Shown piece after piece: positions 39,319-44,297 of a stretch of 44,297 bases of DNA. The notes beneath the pieces were generated by a model. That model was not told where the DNA came from. It searched no databases and worked only from the letters and a program-made list of their open reading frames with translations. Within the stretch, counting starts at the first letter, position 1, and every line of letters begins with the position of its first letter. Position numbers and translations under genes: made by a program. The stretch is from IMG/VR virus record IMGVR_UViG_3300009285_001180, positions 1 through 44,297 of that record, one strand, 5' to 3'. The stretch comes from a virus.

Positions 39319-39657
39319 ATGAGATGGTTGATGGCGAAATTCGCCGCATTTTTTGGCCTGTTCTTGTGGCTGCAAATGGCCTTCCCTGGCGATTTGGTTG
39401 GCGCACTGGATAACAACACGAATCATGTCCCCACCATAGAAGGGGATTTCGGAAGCGCAGAAGGAATGATATTCACGTTTATTATGATCTTTGCGATGGT
39501 TATGGTTGTGACCGTGGGCTTGGGTATCTGGAATATCTTCCGCACCCGCCAGGCAAAGAAAGACATTCAAGCCGCTTACGGTGTTTCGGGAGAAAGCGAC
39601 GAGGACGAAACACCCATGCAGTATTTCGAGAGAACGACGAAGGAAAAGAGGAAATAA
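39319..39657 (+). CDS. Membrane protein, 112 aa
   Basis: N-terminal hydrophobic segment (8-25), possibly a signal anchor, and a second helix (about 50-74: MIFTFIMIFAMVMVVTVGLGIW); charged acidic C-terminus. Its stop overlaps the next ATG. Role unknown. Confidence 0.55.
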   Translation: MRWLMAKFAAFFGLFLWLQMAFPGDLVGALDNNTNHVPTIEGDFGSAEGMIFTFIMIFAMVMVVTVGLGIWNIFRTRQAKKDIQAAYGVSGESDEDETPMQYFERTTKEKRK

Positions 39658-40403
39658 TGAACGATACTAATAAACCCACCATGAAAGATGCCTGGGATAC
39701 AGTTGAGGAAAATCTGGCCCGCTTTACGGTTGGCCTTTTCAGGAAAGCCCCCCAGGCCGAAAAGAAGCCCTCACGCATGAATCTGTATCTGATTGGCGCA
39801 GCGTCCTTTCTCATGCTCACCTTGCTTGATTTTATTGCCGGAATAATCACGGGAACACTGACAAACTTCCTGTATGGTTTTCTGGTTGTAGCTATCGGCG
39901 TAGGAAGCCTTGCCATTGCTGAACTTGGTTACTTCTTCCCCTTCGCGGGCTGGTGGCAAAAAGCAATCGCAGTGATAGACGGAATAATCAGCATCGCATC
40001 TACACTCACAATCGGCATCCTGGCCGCGGTTGTTTATGCGGTAGAAAAGTTCAATATCTTCTCGTTCGGCGAGTCTATCTTTGTTGTGGAAATTGGCTTG
40101 ATGGCCCTGCTTGTCTTGATCGGCGCGACTCACGCTGTTTGCTGGATCGCTTATGTTCTGATCGACAAGGGTATCCAGATGAACCAAGCCCATCAGAACA
40201 AGGTAGCTGAAAGTGACATGCTCCAAAAGGGCTTTGACTTGGCGGCCAGCTTGGTGAAAAAACAACTCACCACAGGGCAGCAATTCAAAAATATGGTGGA
40301 TCAGAACAAGGGCGGATTGCTTCAAGCCAACCTGAAAGAAATTACAGGACAGAATTTAGACCTTGAATTCCAAGACAAAAACAACGGCAACCACCCTCAA
40401 TAG
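39657..40403 (+). CDS. Four-helix membrane protein, 248 aa
   Basis: Hydrophobic helices at about 44-64, 67-92, 105-127 and 143-165, with a cytoplasmic-looking charged N-terminus and C-terminal tail. Coupled to the previous membrane gene. No family; not an obvious holin. A host-envelope modulating role is a guess. Confidence 0.55.
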   Translation: MNDTNKPTMKDAWDTVEENLARFTVGLFRKAPQAEKKPSRMNLYLIGAASFLMLTLLDFIAGIITGTLTNFLYGFLVVAIGVGSLAIAELGYFFPFAGWWQKAIAVIDGIISIASTLTIGILAAVVYAVEKFNIFSFGESIFVVEIGLMALLVLIGATHAVCWIAYVLIDKGIQMNQAHQNKVAESDMLQKGFDLAASLVKKQLTTGQQFKNMVDQNKGGLLQANLKEITGQNLDLEFQDKNNGNHPQ

Positions 40404-40525
40404 CGGTTCCTGAAAGCCAGACAGAGACCGCGAATCGCCAAGGCGAGACAATTCCAGCCCCACAAGAGGCTGGAATTTCGCTTTCCAATCCACCGGAGCG
40501 CGCCACTAATAACGAAAATAGGGAA

Positions 40526-40840
40526 GTGGAGGGTTGGCTTGCGACACTTGGAAGGAACGCCACTAATGCAACTAACTATGCAACTAACCCAAAAATTAGT
40601 GGAGCATGGGTGGAATTGGTCAAGGTGAAGAAATGGTACTCAATGCGCCTTATGCGATGGGACGCAACTAACAAAAGGAAAGTTTATGTCAAATACATCG
40701 GAACTCTCAAAAAATGCAAAGAAGATGCAGTCTACTCGGCCGAAGCCTACCGACTTGAAAAGCGAAGATTTACAGTTAGTGGCGGAAAGACTGGCCTTGA
40801 TCCAGGGCCATATCAGCCACATGCCGACTATTTGCATTAG
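40526..40840 (+). CDS. Unknown protein, 104 aa, start uncertain
   Basis: GTG 40526; the same frame is open upstream to 40364 without a start codon. The middle WYSMRLMRWDATNKRKVYVKYIGTL resembles a small basic beta domain found in DNA-associated phage proteins. The coding frame overlaps the 10-mer cluster. Confidence 0.45.
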   Translation: MEGWLATLGRNATNATNYATNPKISGAWVELVKVKKWYSMRLMRWDATNKRKVYVKYIGTLKKCKEDAVYSAEAYRLEKRRFTVSGGKTGLDPGPYQPHADYLH

Positions 40841-40955
40841 TGGCGCGACTGTTATGAACGGCTTTTTGTTAGTTGCGTTGAAGGTGAATGGGCACGAATT
40901 TTCAATAGAAAATGGCATTTGGATGCTGGACAAAAAAGATGTCACAATTTATTAG
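40686..40955 (+). CDS. Unknown protein, 89 aa
   Basis: ATG 40686 preceded by AAAGGAAAG. Overlaps the 40526 frame by 155 bases; only one may be expressed strongly. Central CISGATVMNGFLLVALKVNGHEFS looks like a small beta unit. No family. Confidence 0.45.
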   Translation: MSNTSELSKNAKKMQSTRPKPTDLKSEDLQLVAERLALIQGHISHMPTICISGATVMNGFLLVALKVNGHEFSIENGIWMLDKKDVTIY

Positions 40956-40960
40956 TTGCG

Positions 40961-40969
40961 TGGTATACT
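40961..40969 (+). promoter_or_regulatory. Extended -10 promoter
   Basis: TGGTATACT: TG, one base, then TATACT (40964-40969). Predicted start near 40976, two bases before the structured RNA. Confidence 0.5.
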
Positions 40970-40975
40970 GGTTCT

Positions 40976-41092
40976 ATCTCACAGTTGACTTTCGGGCGTT
41001 TTGTTTTCCTAGCCAAAAAGCCGTCTACCTGAAGCGTCCGAGTCACTGTGAGAGGTACTAGGAAGTCAGGCAGGCGGCTCTTTGTTTAGGAG
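40976..41092 (+). ncRNA. Structured leader RNA upstream of the HNH-AP2 gene
   Basis: Three helices interleave. P1: 40978-40998 with 41035-41052 (CTCACAG/CTGTGAG, TGACT/AGTCA, more). P2: AGCCGTCTACCTGA (41019-41032) with TCAGGCAGGCGGCT (41066-41079). P3: TTCCTAG (41006-41012) with CTAGGAA (41058-41064). P1 and P2 are mutually exclusive or pseudoknotted; P2 is followed by CTTTGTTT. No known class recognised. Confidence 0.55.
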
Positions 41093-41097
41093 TGACC

Positions 41098-41589
41098 ATG
41101 AAAGAAATACCGCTTACACAAGGGAAAGTCGCACTGGTTGATGATGATGTGTTTGAATTCCTCAACCAGTGGATATGGCATACACAGAAAGATAAAAATA
41201 GATTCTATGCTGTGCGGAAAGAAGGCAAATTTCCATCCAGAAAAGCGATAAAGATGCACAGAATAATCATGAATGCACCTAATGGCATGGAAGTCGATCA
41301 TTGGGACGGAGATGGACTAAACAATCAACGGAATAATTTGCGAATATGCACAAAGGCGCAGAATCAGCATAATCGAAGAAAGAATGCTAATAACACCAGC
41401 GGTTACAAAGGCGTGAGCTTTGATAAAAAGAGTGGAAAATTTAGGGCATACATAAATATCAACGGCAAGCGAACTAATCTTGGTTTTTTCACCGACCCTA
41501 TCGCCGCCGCCAATACTTACAACCAAGCGGCCTGCAAAAGTCATGGCGAGTTTGCAAAGATTAACCTTTTAGAACAGAGACCAGAATGA
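41098..41589 (+). CDS. HNH endonuclease with AP2 DNA-binding domain, 163 aa
   Basis: Start at ATG 41098, AGGAG 5 bases upstream. HNH part HRIIMNAPNGMEVDHWDGDGLNNQRNNLRICT (about 51-82), then an AP2-like GYKGVSFDKKSGKFRAYININGKRTNLGFFTDPIAAANTYNQAA (about 102-145). Homing endonuclease type that spreads among phages. The upstream structured RNA may regulate it. Confidence 0.9.
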   Translation: MKEIPLTQGKVALVDDDVFEFLNQWIWHTQKDKNRFYAVRKEGKFPSRKAIKMHRIIMNAPNGMEVDHWDGDGLNNQRNNLRICTKAQNQHNRRKNANNTSGYKGVSFDKKSGKFRAYININGKRTNLGFFTDPIAAANTYNQAACKSHGEFAKINLLEQRPE

Positions 41590-41888
41590 AAATTAGGTTT
41601 TATTTTTTTATCCTTGTTATTCCAGTTATCGCTTGCGGTATCCAGTATGGAGGAAGTGCAAGTCCTGTGCCTGAATACCCTGCACCAATAGCGGTTCCTA
41701 CGCCTATACACGGTTATGTCGTAGTTGGTGATGTCAACGTCCGCTCCTGTCCCTCCACTGCCTGCGGCGTGGTGGGCTATAAATACGCAGGCGAGGTTGT
41801 CACAGCTGATTGTGAAGGAAGCTGGTGCAAGGTCGATACTGGCTGGGTATATGCGCCTTGCCTCGGAATGGAAGGAGTCTGTAAGTGA
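41586..41888 (+). CDS. Small SH3b lipoprotein, 100 aa
   Basis: ATGA overlap with the HNH gene. Signal peptide with VIPVIACG lipobox (Cys17), Pro-rich linker, then an SH3b-like domain (about 44-95) with VNVRSCPSTACGVVG, GEVV and WCKVDTGWVYAPCL and extra cysteines for disulfides. Likely outside the membrane; could block superinfection, by analogy only. Confidence 0.72.
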   Translation: MKIRFYFFILVIPVIACGIQYGGSASPVPEYPAPIAVPTPIHGYVVVGDVNVRSCPSTACGVVGYKYAGEVVTADCEGSWCKVDTGWVYAPCLGMEGVCK

Positions 41889-42058
41889 GCGATCAATTCA
41901 TCAACATCGTGGAGATTTTCTGGATTCATCTCTTCATTCTCGCCATCCTGCTCAATAGCCTGATCGATCCCGAACCAAACCAGGCAGCGCAACATCCGCC
42001 CATAACCCTAAGCTCCTATGGGCAAGACTCCATTCTGTATCATCTACCCAAGAGGTAA
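41885..42058 (+). CDS. 57-aa single-helix membrane protein
   Basis: GTG overlapping the stop of the lipoprotein gene (GTGA). Hydrophobic helix (IVEIFWIHLFILAILLNSLI), then a Pro-rich tail. Coupled expression suggests it acts with the lipoprotein. Confidence 0.55.
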   Translation: MSDQFINIVEIFWIHLFILAILLNSLIDPEPNQAAQHPPITLSSYGQDSILYHLPKR

Positions 42059-42060
42059 TC

Positions 42061-42747
42061 ATGGACTATTCCTCCGCCTACTCCCTGTCCCGCGATCTGC
42101 TCAAACGCATCGCCCCGGCTTGCCTGCGGATTGAGACCGTCGGCTCCGTCAAACGGGGCGACCCGAAGGCATGTGCCAATGGAGTACATGACATAGAATT
42201 TCTCATCATCCCCGATCCCGCTCGTATACCACCCGTGTTCGGTGCGGGAACAAACCAGCCAAAGAACAAACTCGAAAGGCTAATAGCCGATCTCAAAGCG
42301 GATGGAATAATCAGTGACCCGCAGTATGTACGCAAGGCTGAGGGTGAGAGGTATAAAAAGTATGCCATCGTGGGCCATGAGTATACAGACTCCGAGACAA
42401 AACTCCCTAAGGATTTCTGCGTTGAGTTCTGGATCGTCACGGCCTGCACCTGGGCCGTTCAGAATGTGATCCGAACGGGTCCGAGCGCCTTTTCCCAAAG
42501 GTTTGTAACCCCTGATAATCAGATGTGCTTTCATAAGCCAAGCGGCAAGACTTATAAGGGATTGCTGCCTGCATATTACGAGTACGTCAGGAATGAAGAT
42601 CGGGACGCAGATTCAACACAAATCAGGGTGAGAAGCACAAAGGAACCGATTAAACTGAATGAGGAAAAGGACGCCATCAGGCTACTGGGGTTGAGGCCGG
42701 AGAGTGATTACTGGATACCAGCAGACGAAAGATATATGTATATTTGA
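42061..42747 (+). CDS. DNA polymerase beta-like nucleotidyltransferase, 228 aa
   Basis: ETVGSVKRGDPKACANGVHDIEFLIIPDP (about 22-50) carries the GS...D-x-E nucleotidyltransferase motif; the FCVEFWIVTACTWAVQNVIRTGPSAFSQRFV block supports the PolX-like family. Lacks the HhH and C-terminal parts of full PolX. Common in phages; repair or tRNA/nucleic-acid modification role unknown. The stop codon overlaps the -35 box of the array 1 promoter. Confidence 0.78.
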   Translation: MDYSSAYSLSRDLLKRIAPACLRIETVGSVKRGDPKACANGVHDIEFLIIPDPARIPPVFGAGTNQPKNKLERLIADLKADGIISDPQYVRKAEGERYKKYAIVGHEYTDSETKLPKDFCVEFWIVTACTWAVQNVIRTGPSAFSQRFVTPDNQMCFHKPSGKTYKGLLPAYYEYVRNEDRDADSTQIRVRSTKEPIKLNEEKDAIRLLGLRPESDYWIPADERYMYI

Positions 42748-42773
42748 CAAAGTTGTATAAATTGCGATATAAT
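42744..42773 (+). promoter_or_regulatory. Strong array 1 promoter (Pc/PintI candidate)
   Basis: TTGACA (42744-42749), 18-base spacer, TATAAT (42768-42773), a full consensus promoter in front of the cassettes. A second TATAAT (42794-42799) lies just before the insertion point. Before cassettes were inserted, it would have driven intI directly. Confidence 0.85.
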
Positions 42774-42784
42774 GAGTTATACAA
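42753..42784. promoter_or_regulatory. Operator-like palindrome over the array 1 promoter
   Basis: TTGTATAA (42753-42760) and TTATACAA (42777-42784) are perfect 8-base inverted arms flanking and covering the -10 box. The related dyad at 6691-6719 suggests a shared repressor. Confidence 0.6.
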
Positions 42785-42793
42785 GTCGAGTAG

Positions 42794-42811
42794 TATAATT
42801 CTATGTTCTAC
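42794..42811 (+). other. attI-like insertion point of array 1
   Basis: TATAATTCTAT then GTTCTAC (42805-42811), the left edge of cassette C1. R'' of its attC (GTAGAAC, 43172) is the exact complement. Joining G42805 to TT869 gives TTCTATG^TTATGCCC, placing the ancestral site directly at the intI start codon. Confidence 0.7.
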
Positions 42812-42836
42812 CGCCCCTTGCTAAAGAAGGTTTCCA

Positions 42837-43046
42837 ATGAATAAAATTTTATACAAAGCATTTGAGAAAGCAAAAAGTGAAGGTCGCGTTTGTCGTCGAT
42901 GTGGCTGGATGATTACTAAGAAAAATTGGGCAAAGGGTTTTCTTCTTTGTGCGGGTTGCTGGAGCGCACTTCAAGGTGTAAATGTATCAAGTGGCTGGCA
43001 TCAACCACAGCAAGAGAAAATAGATATAACTGGTGAGGCGTTATGA
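42837..43046 (+). CDS. Cassette gene, 69-aa zinc-ribbon protein (cassette C1)
   Basis: AGAAGG upstream of ATG. CRRCGW (about 19-24) and CAGCW (about 38-42) form a four-Cys zinc ribbon within a basic, aromatic protein. First gene after the promoter. Its TGA overlaps the start of the following gene. Confidence 0.65.
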   Translation: MNKILYKAFEKAKSEGRVCRRCGWMITKKNWAKGFLLCAGCWSALQGVNVSSGWHQPQQEKIDITGEAL

Positions 43047-43267
43047 TGTTTACTAAGCAATTTAATATATCTGTGCGTTGTGTTCGTTGTAATGCAAAGT
43101 TGGATTGTGCCTTACGCGAATCTGATGAGCATGATCTTGTCGTGTTAGTTGATCGCCATAATTGTCACGCGGTAGAACACAGCGTGCAGCCGACTCCTGA
43201 AAGCGGGCGCGAATTGCCCGTCGAGTCAAATGATAGCGAAGGTTCTGCGCCCGCAATCAGCGGCTAA
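43043..43267 (+). CDS. Second gene of cassette C1, 74 aa, Cys-rich
   Basis: ATGA overlap with the previous gene. ISVRCVRCNAKLDC (about 9-22) gives a CxxC plus Cys cluster and RHNC closes a probable zinc site; the C-terminal 30 residues are attC-encoded. Cassette C1 is another two-gene cassette. Unknown. Confidence 0.6.
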   Translation: MMFTKQFNISVRCVRCNAKLDCALRESDEHDLVVLVDRHNCHAVEHSVQPTPESGRELPVESNDSEGSAPAISG

Positions 43268-43282
43268 CGCAAACCGTTAGAC
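43172..43282 (+). other. attC: attC site of cassette C1
   Basis: R'' GTAGAAC (43172-43178) exactly complements GTTCTAC at 42805. R' GTTAGAC (43276-43282). L'' ACAGCGTGCAGCCGAC and L' GCGGCTAACGCAAACC match the family consensus. Confidence 0.88.
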
Positions 43283-43308
43283 CCCTTCGTGAGAATAGCA
43301 AAGGTATC

Positions 43309-44214
43309 ATGCAAACAAACGTAATCCACACAGGCGATTCAGCCGAAGTCCTAAAGTCATTCCCCGATGGGTGTATTGATCTGTCTGTGCAATCCCCGCC
43401 TTATGATAGCCTGAGAGAATACAACGGCTTCAAGTTTGATTTTGAAACTATCGCAAGTCAGTTATATCGAGTTACTAAAAAAGGTGGCGTTTGCGTTTGG
43501 GTCGTAAGTGATGGCACGGTAAACGGTTCTGAAACAGGCACATCATTTAGACAAGCACTTTATTTCATGGAGTGTGGTTTCAATCTTCACGATACTATGA
43601 TTTACGAAAAAGATAGTTTGAACATGCCACAATCAAACAGGTACTATCAGGTTTCAGAGTATATGTTTGTATTCAGCAAGGGAAGCCCTAAAACAGCAAA
43701 TCTCTTGCAAGAGAAAACTATCCATCGTGGCAATAATCATTCGTCAACCACAAGGCAGGTAGATGGCACATTGAAAAATCATAAATACGAAACTGGAAAA
43801 GCCACAAGAAACAAAGGTAATGTTTGGCGTTTTGGCGCAGGGTATATGAAATCAACAACAGATAAGCAAGCCTTTGAGCATCCCGCCATGTTTCCAGAAG
43901 CACTTGCCAGGGATCATATAGAAACTTGGTCAAATGAAAATGATATTGTGCTTGACTGTTTCGCTGGCAGTGGCACTACTTTGAAAATGGCAAAGATGTT
44001 ATCCCGTCAATACATTGGTATCGAGATAAGCCCTGAATATGTCACACTTGCAGAGAAGCGGTTACTTGCAACCAATGTACCACTCTTCGGGCAAGGGCGG
44101 GGTCTAACACTGCCTGCACCTGACGGGGGGGATTCTGCGCACTCCCAAGCATTATCCACGCCCGATATGTTTTCTGCTATCGAGCATGAGCCTACGCCCG
44201 CCCCCCGCAGGTAA
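43309..44214 (+). CDS. DNA methyltransferase, beta-class (N4-cytosine/N6-adenine), cassette C2
   Basis: 301 residues in the beta order: catalytic motif IV SPPYDSLREY (about 29-38) comes first, and the SAM-binding motif I DCFAGSGTT (about 222-230) near the end, with PAMFPEALARDHIETWS between. SPPY favours N4-cytosine methylation, although some such enzymes modify adenine. No partner restriction enzyme lies nearby, so it is probably an orphan methyltransferase that guards phage DNA from restriction. The last 37 residues lie in attC. Confidence 0.87.
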   Translation: MQTNVIHTGDSAEVLKSFPDGCIDLSVQSPPYDSLREYNGFKFDFETIASQLYRVTKKGGVCVWVVSDGTVNGSETGTSFRQALYFMECGFNLHDTMIYEKDSLNMPQSNRYYQVSEYMFVFSKGSPKTANLLQEKTIHRGNNHSSTTRQVDGTLKNHKYETGKATRNKGNVWRFGAGYMKSTTDKQAFEHPAMFPEALARDHIETWSNENDIVLDCFAGSGTTLKMAKMLSRQYIGIEISPEYVTLAEKRLLATNVPLFGQGRGLTLPAPDGGDSAHSQALSTPDMFSAIEHEPTPAPRR

Positions 44215-44229
44215 GGCTTACCGTTATGC
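44102..44229 (+). other. attC: attC site of cassette C2
   Basis: R'' GTCTAAC (44102-44108) exactly complements GTTAGAC at 43276. R' GTTATGC (44223-44229). Arms GCACCTGACGGGGGG and CCCCCCGCAGGTAAGGC pair with a bulge. The following cassette (C3) starts here and leaves the window. Confidence 0.9.
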
Positions 44230-44252
44230 GCCTTCGGGCAAAGGAGTCAGTT

Positions 44253-44297
44253 ATGGATACAGGTCAAGGAAGGTTTGAACAAATCAATGCCGCAACC
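44253..44297 (+). CDS. Frame running off the window end (cassette C3), partial
   Basis: ATG 44253 with AAAGGAG upstream opens 15 codons to the end of the window. If the sequence is circular, it reads on for four codons from position 1 and stops at TAA (13-15), giving a 19-residue peptide; if not, it could be longer. Unknown function. Confidence 0.35.
   Translation, partial: MDTGQGRFEQINAAT

Larger units (their letters stand above)
40501..40960. repeat. Cluster of ten RTTAGTKGCG-like 10-mers
   Basis: Reverse copies at 40501, 40558, 40567, 40579 and 40663 (CGCCACTAAT or TGCAACTAAC type); direct copies at 40595, 40775, 40836, 40868 and 40951. The left half is mostly reverse, the right half all direct. 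Copies 2-4 are packed or overlapping. Looks like a binding site array for a phage or host DNA-binding protein. Confidence 0.6.

Noticed and set aside
40976-41092. The structured leader as an IscB-type omega RNA or group I intron
   Set aside because: The downstream protein is HNH-AP2, not IscB, and I see no conserved intron core.

Overview
The window reads as an essentially complete genome of a tailed, probably siphovirus-like and probably temperate bacteriophage. It has a full late module on the minus strand (small and large terminase, DUF935/Mu gp29-type portal, SPP1 gp7-type head protein, Mu-I-like protease with nested scaffold, major capsid protein, tail tube, frameshifted tail chaperone, tape measure, receptor-binding proteins, endolysin). 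Early and replication genes are on the plus strand. The host cannot be fixed from sequence alone. The gene style would fit an uncultivated, moderate-GC bacterium such as a Chloroflexota member, but that is only a guess.

The remarkable part is that this phage carries an integron. A bona fide integron integrase (IntI, 871-1908), with the IntI-specific insertion between the catalytic Lys and the His-x-x-Arg box, lies among 11 attC sites and 11 gene cassettes. Array 1 starts at 42805, runs off the right end of the window and re-enters at the left end as far as 874, immediately before the intI start codon. Array 2 (2641-4895) ends immediately before the start codon of a second tyrosine recombinase (4899-5828). 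A single cassette (30935-31454, minus strand) sits between the large terminase gene and a tRNA-Tyr gene. At all three loci the insertion point can be reconstructed as G^TTAT. In 10 of the 11 cassettes the R'' heptamer of the attC is the exact reverse complement of the heptamer at the start of that same cassette, as expected for once-circular cassettes; the eleventh matches at 6 of 7. The cassette split across the two ends of the window also matches, so I infer a circular or circularly permuted sequence of about 44.3 kb.

Layout: 1-4895 cassettes, intI, and a DUF7666-like gene; 4899-6451 phage-type integrase and two small genes; 6475-6838 terminators and a short promoter-terminator unit with an operator-like dyad; 6843-33534 lysis, tail and head genes on the minus strand with three glycosyltransferases, a tRNA and one inserted cassette; 33555-33706 divergent promoter region; 33753-42747 plus-strand early genes, many very small, with a DnaA-box cluster (36998-37325), two HNH endonucleases, a structured leader RNA (40976-41092) and a group of small membrane proteins; 42744-42811 a strong promoter with a palindromic operator and an attI-like point; 42805-44297 cassettes.

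How the parts may work together (inference): the strong promoter at 42744 drives array 1 and then intI. Each new cassette would lengthen the distance to intI and could damp its expression. Cassette cargo is dominated by DNA methyltransferases, an XF1762-family protein and small Cys-rich proteins, i.e. typical phage accessory or anti-restriction cargo. The phage could thus sample cassettes from host integrons and move them between cells.
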